64,000 bases of DNA from Ciborinia camelliae (taxonomy: Eukaryota > Ascomycota > Leotiomycetes > Helotiales > Sclerotiniaceae), in NCBI GenBank assembly GCA_025890175.1, contig JANPYM010000016.1:659036-723035 (forward strand). Reading direction: 5' to 3'. The notes beneath the pieces were generated by a model. That model ran no database searches. It was not told where the DNA came from and worked only from the letters and a program-made list of their open reading frames with translations. Of the stretch, positions 48,145-58,079 are shown piece after piece. Within the stretch, counting starts at the first letter, position 1, and every line of letters begins with the position of its first letter. Made by a program: the position numbers and the translations under genes.

Positions 48145-48388
48145 ATTGAAATAATTATTTCCTGTTGTCCGCAAATATTATCCAGTCGTCATTGCCGGTA
48201 GGGAATTTAAGGAATTCTACAGCCTCGCAAGTACAAGAAGTAGGTAGCCTGGTGGTGGTGGAGCAATCTGAGCTCGGACCATGTCTTTGTCTTTCTCCCG
48301 GTGAACATTAATGAATAAAGCACTCGACATAAGCAAAGCTTATATCTGCGGCGCATCAACTTCACCATCAAATTACCTACTCTTCAGT
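48145..48388. promoter_or_regulatory. Shared divergent promoter of TFB2 and the thioesterase gene
   Basis: Only 244 bp separate the two start codons, so both transcripts must initiate from this interval. No clear TATA box; a CAAT-like element cannot be asserted with confidence. The shortness suggests coordinated basal expression. Confidence 0.6.
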
Positions 48389-49502
48389 ATGGCAGCCCTG
48401 AGATTTGTGAGATCAGTGAGTGGCTGTCAAACAACTAAGAGTGTACTTATGCTGATATCACTACCTCTACCTTTCCGTAGGTTCTGAAGTCATTTCAAGA
48501 ATCATCGGGACTTGAGCCAAGGTAGTTGCTGTTTTTGCTTTTCTATGTATTGGTTCTTGAAGACCCGACGGTTGTGTCTTCCTACAATGCAGCGTTGGAC
48601 TCTCATCACAAGTGTTCAGACGTCTACGCTTTTGATCATTAGACTTTCAGCCAGTATCTGAAATCACCTGGGCAATCTGGTAGTTAAAGTCTGCCCGCCC
48701 ATTGGGGCCTTTCTCACATCATGTCAACTTGTACCCCTCTTTACCAGATTGATCTGGAACCTTTTCGATGCCATCATGATGGCGAGTGTTTTTTGCAAGA
48801 ACCTCGACTGACATTAAACTGTAGACTTTTTGGTGAAAATGTAAGTGCCATGGCATATTTGTTGACGTATCTCCATTGACTTTGAAAAGCTTCGAGTCAC
48901 AGGAGCAGAGCCAGGGCGTGTAAACTTTGAGCTTGATATCAAGAAGGAACACACTGTAAGCAAGCTCTATTAAACGCATATGCTCAAATTGTTCACTCAT
49001 TCATGTTAGAACCGTTTGAATATTATTCATGGGGGTACCATTGCTAGCATGGTGGACTTGGGTGGCTCACTAGCTGTTGCCTCGAGAGGTCTTTATGCCA
49101 CTGGTGTTTCTACTGATTTAAATGGTAAATGTCTTCCGAATGCAATTTAACTCCAATTCTATTTATCTAACCCGACTGAAGTCACATACCTCAACTCTGG
49201 TGGTAAGGTTGGAGATGTACTGAAAGCAGAAGTCACTTGTGACAAATGTAAGTCTTAAGTATTGGCTCGTCGTCATTGAAATACCTACATCTAACACAAG
49301 CGTAGTCGGAAAGACTTTGGCGTATACGTCTATTCAGTTTACAAATAGTAAGGGTGAAATAGCAGCACGAGGAAGTCATACAAAGTCGGTCATCACCTCA
49401 AACGTTTCAGATTGTCAAGCTAAACATGTTCATAACAGATACATTGCACTTGCGTGGAAGGAACCAAAGAATATAGTCGAGGAATTGTCGCCTCGTCCTT
49501 GA
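48389..49502 (+). CDS. Hot-dog acyl-CoA thioesterase (PaaI/ACOT13-like), 157 aa, eight exons
   Basis: Exons: 48389-48415, 48481-48521, 48825-48840, 48890-48955, 49010-49124, 49182-49247, 49306-49384 and 49439-49502; the sum is 474 nt with all phases consistent. The assembled core reads EHTNRLNIIHGGTIASMVDL, then GGSLAVASRG, STDLNVTYLNSGGKVGDVLK, and DKFGKTLAYTSIQF. This matches the 4HBT thioesterase fold; HGG followed by the D(L) on the long helix forms the active site. It likely hydrolyses medium or long acyl-CoA, and MAALRFVRSVLKSF may be a weak mitochondrial targeting peptide. Exon 3 is a 16-nt micro-exon after a 303-nt intron, and the last intron uses a GTCGGT donor; skipping that splice would insert 18 residues. 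Confidence is highest from exon 4 onward. Confidence 0.87.
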
Positions 49503-50458
49503 AAAATGATCGTGTGCCTCAGCCTTATATGTACGATATGACTAGTTCGTTCTAGGCCCAAAGCCATCAACAGGCTTATTACCTAACCTTTGAAACCTTG
49601 TGCTCATAATCTTATAGGTAATCTTTGTTGACAAGCGTCTCTCACAGACGGAATAATATTACATGATCCCGACCCAAGTATTTGGTCCCTTAAATCACGG
49701 TTTAGATCACCAGGGCAGGTTAGATATGTGTGTACTGATTATGGCCATCTCAGGCTATCCAGTATTCGGCAATTTATTACGAAATCCATGTTATGTTATT
49801 TTTACTATACTAGGTTATAAATAATTGTGATATTATTAGTGTTACCTGGTAGGTCCTAGGTTGTGCAACTCCTGTGATTCAATGGTCAATAGGAAAGAAC
49901 CTGATGCATCATGCTACCTAGATACTTATTAAGGTTCGACCCCGCATGCAATATGCGAAGCCAAGCCCCAAGAACAAGATGGCGCGCTCTTCATTGGGTC
50001 ATGAGCACTGCAGCAAGCATTGAATAGCGCGCATGTGACATTACACAGCTTCCGGTCTGGTTGGATCGAATAAACACCACTTCTTGAAAGAATCATACTC
50101 GTCACGCACGGTGTCAAATAACAAGGAGCAGAATGTGAATGGCTTCGCTCGAAATAACAGTTTATTCACCTGTTGCAGTAATGCGCGCGTCATTCTGATG
50201 TCCCCCGAGCTGCTACCCGTTCCCCGCACTGTTATTGGAAGACATTCACCAATGGTTCAAGCTGCAACGGTGCGTCTTCGGTGTTTATTCAGTTTGACAA
50301 CACCAAGTAGTGATGAGAGAAGAGTCTAAATAGAGCAATTGGTTTGTTTGACTACTCATCTGATTTGCTATAAGACCAATCTAACCAATAATTTGATCCC
50401 TTAGAAGTAAAATTGCTATACGGCTCGCATTAGCTGCATTGTAGGTATGTAGGCGTAG

Positions 50459-50464
50459 GCGGGG
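50459..50464 (+). promoter_or_regulatory. Putative CreA/Mig1 site (GCGGGG)
   Basis: Matches the SYGGRG carbon-catabolite repressor consensus about 560 bp upstream of the sugar transporter. A short motif like this arises by chance, so support is weak without binding data. Confidence 0.3.
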
Positions 50465-50554
50465 TTCTCTTATTCGTGCCGAGAACATGTCGATTTCATG
50501 CACAATAATAAGTACCGTAAGGCTACGGTCATTCATTTCTTCGGCGGGATAATA

Positions 50555-50560
50555 CCCCAG
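50555..50560 (-). promoter_or_regulatory. Putative CreA/Mig1 site (CTGGGG on minus strand)
   Basis: A second SYGGRG match 91 bp from the first, in the same promoter. CreA often acts through closely spaced paired sites, which slightly raises plausibility. Confidence 0.3.
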
Positions 50561-51023
50561 ATTTACCTCGTTCGCCTATGAATTCCGTTGAATTTGTCGG
50601 ACTAGTTAAATCCCGAAGACTAGATCATGCACCTCGCCTTGAACAGTTTCTCAAAAATAACGAATCAGCGCTGCTCGTACCTTATTGGCACATTTCAACG
50701 AATTAGCGATTGCTATAGGAGCATGGGTCTTTCATTCACCAAATCACCCCAATATCAAACATGAGCATTTGATTCAGCACGAGCGGGAAAGCAGATTATG
50801 TTAGGTGAATACGGTCAGGCAGGCTATATGGTCTGATTGATCAAGTTAAATTACCTATTACCCCATCATACACTAGCTCACTTCGTTGCTACTTAAGAGT
50901 TCGAAGGTTGAGGTTCAACAATCAAACTTACAACGATCAAACTTACAACATAAAATCTACCAGCCTCGACACACCCTTACACCCCAACATTGCTTTCATC
51001 GAGGAGTCGTTCACTCAATCACA

Positions 51024-52990
51024 ATGTGGTACACGAAAAATGTGTACGTTATCTGCGCTTTTGCCGCGATAGGTAAGTGGTTCCTTTAAAATGCAATATC
51101 AATGACCTCGGGAGTAACATGTACAGGCGGTGGCCTTTTTGGCTTCGATATCTCGAGTATGTCTGGTGTTCTTGGAACGCAGGCATATATTAGATACTTC
51201 AACAATCCTCAATCTTATGGCCAAGGTGGAATTACTTGTGCTATGCCTGCTGGCTCCCTCCTTGGTGCTTTGTCTTCCTCTTTCATTGCCGACAAATATT
51301 CTAGACGGGCTAGTATACAAATCGCGTGCATCTTCTGGATTCTTGGTGCCATGTAAGTTTCTCTTTCCTATTGTCTAGAAGGTACTAATACCCTGAGTAG
51401 CATTCAATGCGCCTCCGTCAATGTGGCCATGCTAGTTGTCGGTCGAATCATTGCTGGTATCTGTGTTGGCATTGCTTCGGCGATCTGTCCTGTCTATCAA
51501 TCAGAAATCGCACCAAAAGAAATCAGAGGCCGCGTCGTCTCCCTTCAGCAATGGGCAATCACCTGGGGCATTCTTATCCAGTACTTTATTCAATATGGTG
51601 CTTCAAACGTTGGAGGTGGCCCGCTTAATCCAGTAAGTATAATTGCATTACTATAAGAGCTAACAACATACTGATCAATTTCTTTTCCACAGGACCAACC
51701 CACCTCTGCTTTCCGAATTCCTTGGGGCATACAAATTGTTCCGGCAGTCATTCTATTCTTCGGGATGTTCTTCTTACCACGATCTCCCAGATGGTTGGCC
51801 TCCAAGGATAGATGGGAGGAAGCCATCAAAGTTATCGCAGACCTTCACGGTGGTGGTAACGTAAATCACCCAAAGGTTCTCGCCGAATATCAAGAAATTG
51901 AGGAAGCACTTCGATTCGAACGTGAGGAAGCTATCAGCAGCTATAAGCAACTTGCAGCCCCACGAATGTTGAAGCGTGTTGTCTTGGGAATGTCTATCCA
52001 AATGTGGTCTCAGCTCTGTGGAATGAATATCATGATGTACTACGTCGTTTGTAAGTAATTTTCACAGAAATGGTGGGATATATTACTAATGGTTCTTCTA
52101 GACATCATGCAAGGTGCAAATATTGCCAACCCATTGGTCACAGCATCCATCCAGTATATTCTGAATGTGACATTGACTTTACCTGCCATCGTCTATATTG
52201 ATCGCTTCGGACGTCGCAAGGCCATGCTCATCGGCTCCGCTCTTATGATGAGCTTCCTTTTCGTTGCTGGTGGACTTCAGGCAGGCTACGGAGAAGCCAA
52301 TAACACCAGTAAAACTCAGACCCCGGAAAATATGAACCTTACGTGGGTTGTTCACGACAAGAAGAGTGTGTCGACTGCCATTGTAGCTATGGTAATTGCT
52401 GTTTCTTACCACTGTTGTCTAACTTTATCTTGTCACCAATATACTAACTTCTGTTTTCGTAGACGTACCTATTCGTTTGTTCCTTTGCAACGACCTGGGG
52501 ACCCGCATCGTGGACCTATCCAGCCGAAATCTTCCCAAATAAAATTCGTGCGAAGGCTGTATCTCTCGCAACTTCAGCCAATTGGTTCTGGAACTGTGTT
52601 CTCGCTTTCGCAGTCCCACCTTTGCTAAAGAACATCAACTGGAAGATGTACATGATTTTCGCCACATTCAACGGACTTGCTTTCATCCACATTTTCTTGT
52701 CAGCACCCGAGACTAAAGGCAGAACACTCGAAGAAATGGATGAAGTCTTTGACAGCGGACTTCCAGCCTGGAAAACACTTCCAAGGGAGTCCAGGTTGGA
52801 CCAACTTGCAAGGGACATCGAGACTGGACAGGTCAAAGTTTCAGCTCCCATCGGTGGTGTTGGTGGTGTTACTGGTGAAAAGCACGCTGGTGAACTTACT
52901 TCAGACCATGCTGGAGTTACTGATACACATCATGCCTCTCGTTTCGATGATGAGAAGAATGCGGTTCGGGAGCATGGAACGGCGCTCTAA
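51024..52990 (+). CDS. MFS sugar (hexose) transporter, 560 aa
   Basis: Six exons: 51024-51072, 51127-51352, 51401-51632, 51693-52050, 52102-52391 and 52463-52990; introns are 48-71 nt and all phases match. Sugar-porter signatures are all present: GGGLFGFDISSMSGVLGT in TM1, ADKYSRRASIQ in the first cytoplasmic loop, and VGRIIAGICVGIASAICPVY with QSEIAPKEIRGR. They continue with LPRSPRWLASKDRWEEA before the central loop, DRFGRRKAMLIGSALMM, SWTYPAEIFPNKIRAKAVSL, and the closing PETKGRTLEEMDEVFDSG. Twelve membrane spans fit. It moves hexoses with protons across the plasma membrane. The cytoplasmic tail carries a GGVGGVTG stretch and several His and Asp residues. Promoter CreA-like sites suggest glucose repression (inference). 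Confidence 0.94.
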
Positions 52991-53569
52991 CTCTGTGGCA
53001 CATCTTCGCGATACATACATGGGTGTTTTCTAACTACTTCTCTTCTCTTCCTTTTAATACACAATGATGGCAATGATGGACAATGGTAATTAGTAATTCA
53101 ATCTTCTATAAGAAGATTATGTTCTTGAGCAAGGTATAGGGGCCTTAGCCAAGATTATGGGTAACGGATTCTAGCCTAGCGCGGAAATTGACAAATTCAT
53201 ATTTGGTTTCCATAATAACATTTGACAATACTGCTGAAACAAAGTGAGAAGAACTCCATTGAACGTTGGTTATGCAAAGTTAGACATGTTCCTGAAATGC
53301 CCGAATACTGTTTTGTCCATCCAAACCCTTAAGCAAGGGAGAAGGGATGTCATCATGTGACGCGGGAGCTAAAACATCAACGTCATGGCGGTTAGCTTCG
53401 AACCGGCCGATACCTACAACCATGATTCATGAAGTTGGCTTTTAGTCATTAACTGTCGATTAATAAGCCCATGGCGTATCTCCTGGACCGCGCGGGTAGA
53501 GGTACCCATCTTTTGAGGTAGGAGATTTTCTCCCATATTAGTAATTCTCCATCTCAATGTTGATATTGA
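52991..53569. other. Spacer upstream of UVE1
   Basis: 3' flank of the transporter and UVE1 promoter. No gene or structured repeat is seen. Confidence 0.6.
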
Positions 53570-56173
53570 ATGTTTACTTCTATTTTTCCTTACCTGCGCC
53601 TCAGCAGACACTTCACATACCGTTCAATTCAGAGTACTAGCCTCAGTAGTGCACGTAGAACTCTACCCCTTCATCGTCTAGAAATGCCACCTAAACGAAA
53701 GAGATCCTCGGCGGCGGTGACGCCCTTGGTCGACGACGCTTCAACCTCACTTCTTCCTTCTAGCCAATCCACTTCAATCAAGCCGCCTGCCAGATTCTCA
53801 CGACAGTCTTCCCGCCGGGGCAAACCTGACACGAATCCCGAACACAATGCGGACATCATAGATAGCAAAACAGCACTTCGCGCAAGCCCAGATGCTGATG
53901 AGATTGGGGAGTCATTTGATTTGAAGAAGATTGAGGTACCCGTTACGTCCGCAAAGGATAATGATTTGAGGATACCTATCAAGAACGAGGATAGCGATTC
54001 ACCCTTATCCGATATTGGGGATGATGAACCAGCCCCTACACCTGCTAAGAAACAGAAGAAACCCCCGACGAAAAGCGCAATTGCTGCTAAGAAAGGCTCG
54101 GATGAAATAAAAGCTTTTGTGGCAGAACAGGCGGCGAAAAAAACTGCGGAGAAGAAAATAAAAAAGGAAGATGATGAGGATGAATGGGATAAGAGGGTCG
54201 ATCCTGACGGAGCTGATGAAGGACCGCCGGAGGATGCTGATGCTATAAAGCTGGAAGCAAGGAGACCTCCTCCCATCAATAGTGATTATCTGCCTCTACC
54301 ATGGAAAGGAAGGTTAGGATATGTAAGTTTTCCTGCAGCCCCACTCACTGCCTCGATACTAATATCAAGTCTAGGCATGTCTGAATACCTATCTTAGATC
54401 CTCAAATCCACCTGTCTTCACATCACGAACTTGCCGTATGGCTTCCATCGTCGAACATCGACATCCTCTAAAATATCCTTCACAGCCTGAGCACGCCACC
54501 AAGAATCGACCAGATAAATCAAGACCAGCTTCTATCGAGCGAGGACAGCGATACGTCGAAGAATTATGTCTGGCAAATATCCGAGATCTACCAAAAATGT
54601 TACGATGGAATGATAAATACGGTATTAAGTTCATGAGATTAAGTTCGGAAATGTTTCCATTCGCTAGTCATGCCGAGCATGGATATAAGCTTGCCCCTTT
54701 TGCTAGTGAAGCTCTCGCGGAAGTTGGGAAAGTGGTGGCTGAATTGGGACATCGGGTTAGCACACATCCTGGACAAGTAAGTTGAATCCGCCTTCTCTCT
54801 TGAAACTGAGAACTAACAAACATGCAAAGTTCACACAATTGGGATCTCCTCGTCCAGAGGTCATTGCAAATGCATTCCGAGACCTTGAGTATCATGATGA
54901 AATGCTTGGACTTCTTAAGCTACCAGCTCAAATCGATAGAGATGCAGTATTGATCCTACACATGGGAGGTACATTTGGCGATAAAGCTGCTACACTTGAT
55001 CGCTTCCGCGAAAACTACGCTAAGCTTTCACCTTCCATCAAACAGCGGCTCGTTCTCGAGAACGATGATGTATCATGGACTGTCCACGATCTCCTCCCAA
55101 TCTGTGAAGAGCTCAATATTCCTCTCTGTCTCGACTTTCACCATCATAACATCATGTTCGATTCTAGCCAAATTCGTGAAGGTACTAAGGATATTATGAA
55201 TCTCTATCCCAGAATTAAAGCTGGATGGACCAAGAAATGTATCAGGCAGAAAATGCATTACAGTGAACAAACCCCCCAAGCCGTTACTGGGCACGAGAGA
55301 CGAAAGCATAATCCTAGACCAGCTACACTTCCACCCTGTGCAAACGACATGGATTTAATGATTGAAGCGAAAGATAAAGAACAAGCAGTATTTGAACTAA
55401 TGAGGACATTCAAATTACCAGGATACGATACGTTTAATGATATCGTACCATATGAGAGAGACGATGATAATCGCGTCATGCCCAAAAAGCCCAAGAAGAA
55501 AAAGACAAAAAAGCAGATCGCGGAAGAGATTGAAGAATATGGTCACGAGATAGAAGAGCAAGAGGAACCGACCAAGGAAATTGTTCCGGAAGAAGAAATC
55601 GGCATGGGGGGAAAGGATAGTCGTGTATATTGGCCCGTAGGAATGGAAGAATGGTTGCGACCCAAGAAGCGAGAAATCAAAAAGAAAGGTTCGGAAGGGG
55701 GGGATAAAAAAGAAGAGGAGATGTTTAAAAATCCTACACCCGCAAATTTCGAGGCGAGGAAAAAAATCAATGAGAGGAAGAAGATGCCCTTTGATGATGA
55801 AGTGAGGGAGAAATTGGCGAGGGCTGAGTGTCTAAATGATGTGTTGGAGATAGTGGATTTGGTTAAGAGTGCGCAGATTAAAGTGGATGAGAAGGCGGAG
55901 ATTAATGGGTTTGCGAAGGGACCTGGTTCTTCTTCTAAAAAGAGCACGCCTGCTAAAAAGAAGACGACACCGGCACCGGCGAAGAAATTGCAGACGCCCA
56001 GTGCTAGCGTTTCGAATGAGGACGATGACTTGAGTATGCATGATTTATCGGCCGATGATAATGATGAATTGGCAAAACCGGCATCGAAAGCTCAGCCCGC
56101 TAGACAAAGTGGGAGAGCTGCAGCGAAGAAGAGTTATGCTGAAATTGTTTGGGATTGGGATGAGGAGTGGTAG
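53570..56173 (+). CDS. UVE1: UV-damage endonuclease UvdE/Uve1, 832 aa
   Basis: Three exons: 53570-54322, 54375-54776 and 54830-56173, with introns of 52 and 53 nt, phase 0. It nicks DNA immediately 5' of UV photoproducts and other lesions to start excision repair independent of NER. The TIM-barrel UvdE domain spans about residues 255-560: YACLNTYLRSSNPPVFTSRT, then MRLSSEMFPFASHAEHGY, STHPGQFTQLGSPRPEV, LILHMGGTFGDK, LVLENDD and LCLDFHHHNIMF. These supply the His, Glu and Asp metal ligands. The N-terminal ~250 residues are basic and acidic low-complexity sequence, and the C-terminal tail has Lys/Ala/Pro-rich repeats. The first 38 residues are rich in Arg and Ser with almost no acid; a second Met (53684, MPPKRKRSS) begins a nuclear-like start. 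Confidence 0.94.
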
Positions 56174-57965
56174 TGTGTATATCTGTATTTATATATCTAT
56201 GGATAGGGAGTGGATATGTTCACTACTGTCTATCCATTTTGTATATTGTTAAGTTTGTATCAATGTACTTTATTTGGTATTTAGTTAGTCCTGGAATTCA
56301 CGGCTTCATCCAGTTCCATTCTTCGTTGCCAATATGGCTCATAGGAAATCTTAGGAGGCAACCTCAGATTCTTTCCTCAATGTGTAAAGAGGCTATTGGA
56401 AATCAAGTAACTCTAGTCCCCTTCCACATAACATCTACGTCGCAAGTGGCAATCATTACAAGTTTCCGGGTGTATATATTCACTATCTTACCTTGAATGC
56501 TTCTTTTATAGTACTCTCCACTGACCCCGATGATCATTCTTACAATAGCATATCCCTCTCTAATACTCCTTGCTGATATTTTCTACTTCTACTGACAACC
56601 ATCCTGATAAATACCGTATCGTTTTCATATCCTCAAAGACTAATTTTGATAACAGCGGATCAGAATAATTAGACTCACTCGAAAGTTCTATATTCAAGCC
56701 TCCTTGCTAATATGATGGGCGACAGTACCATCTTCTGTCACCTTTAGAAGGGAATCATGCTGATATTGAAGAGACCTGGATATCCTCCTTCCGGGGTTTA
56801 TGCATTCTCCAGAGAGACTGGGTTGATCTCGAGAGTATATATATATCAAATATCTCAAAGAGGAGACAAAATAGAACAAAAAGGTTAAAAATATAGTAGA
56901 ATCGGATTTTCAATCGAATTCTTTTAAATATTCGGAATATTTTTTGTAGATATATATAACGTCTTTTAAAGGATGGAAGCCTCAAATGATTGATGATGAT
57001 GCTTAAATCTTCATCTCCAAAATCGACATGTTCGAGTATTTGTATCGAATTCGGGACTAGGTAAATCATGAAGATTCATTTCAACTATCTACCTAAACTA
57101 TATGTGGAAAGTGATGTCGTATGGATATGTAGCTAATTACTATGAAGGAAGGTTCTAAAAACATGGGGCTAGGCTAAGCAGATAACTGCGTAGAGCAACA
57201 AACTGCTTTCGATGAAAGGAAGAGGATTCCCTAGAAAAGCCGATGATTCATCTAAGGGTTTGAGATTTTCTTATTGTTGTTTAATACTAGTATAGGTATG
57301 AAGTGTGGTGAGGAGTTTGATTGCAGTTTTCTGAGAGCATTCATGTGAAACTTTGGGGAAATTGTTGTAGATACGCAACAGAGGAAACTTATTTGATGGA
57401 TTTGGAAGGAGCTCAATACATGTTTCCAGAAAGGTTCAAATAGGGAAGCCCCCGACCCACCTTCCTCCCGATGTTGAGTTTCAAACAGTTGTTGGCGCCT
57501 GCCTATTGAAGCAGGATTGGGCTAGACGCGACTGTTCACTTTGAGGGAAAAGTGCTAAGATTTCAACCTCACGTCACATAACTCACCACAACGAATGACT
57601 GACTCTACATTGTATGCTATTCCACAAAAGATAGTAACTGCACGAATGCTAACAAGTTACAGAAATACTCATTGCTGTCAGTTATGTCATCGGTGGCCAA
57701 CCAGGACATATATGTCAATCATAGTAGTATGATAGATGGCAAAAGTTTCAACCCACCTCCAAATTTTCTCACGGGTTACGAAACAAATGGCGTGAATGAT
57801 AGGAAGAGTGGAAGCTCATCAAGACATGGTCACCTGGCTTCTCTTCCGCGTCAGAACTCTTGTTCTAGCGCTCGAAGATTGCCATCCCATGGGGGAAAAT
57901 TCACCCAGCCCCGCCTCCGATATCTTCACAAAAGCTTTCAACTCTTGAAAAGTGCAAAAGGATAA
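56174..57965. other. Intergenic, no gene recognised
   Basis: UVE1 3' flank and AT-rich spacer. Short frames at 56167-56496, 56755-57069 and 57672-57965 show no domain, signal or splice support. Confidence 0.55.
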
Positions 57966-58079
57966 TGAACAGAAGGGGATTCGAACCCCTGCCAGTTTCC
58001 TGATGAGAATGCTATTGATTTTACATCAATTAAGCTATAGAGCTTGAGTCACACGCCATAACCACTCGGCCATCTGTCC
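57966..58079 (-). tRNA. tRNA-Leu(CAA) with anticodon-loop intron
   Basis: Read on the minus strand, the 5' acceptor strand GGACAGA pairs with TCTGTTC (one G-U), followed by discriminator A at 57966. The D-arm TGGCCGAGTGGTTATGGC is a good A box, and the T-arm AGGGGTTCGAACCCCT a good B box. The anticodon loop reads C-T-CAA-G, giving a CAA leucine anticodon. An insert of about 26 nt after position 37 is the usual tRNA intron position. The long variable arm (CATCAGGAAACTG) is a class II feature of Leu or Ser; discriminator A favours Leu. The 3' anticodon stem (TAGCA) pairs imperfectly with TGTGA, one A-G mismatch, so the gene may be slightly degenerate or the intron boundary shifted. Confidence 0.85.

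Larger units (their letters stand above)
49503..51023. other. Sugar-transporter promoter region, with one unexplained minus-strand frame
   Basis: No annotated gene. A minus-strand frame at 50041-50229 (LLFRAKPFTFCSLLFDTVRD, then EYDSFKKW) looks somewhat protein-like but has no partner exons that I can join, so it may be a relic. The right half is the 5' flank of the MFS gene. Confidence 0.5.

Noticed and set aside
49931..49945. B-box-like GGTTCGACCCC suggesting a tRNA
   Set aside because: No A box or acceptor pairing within tRNA distance upstream.
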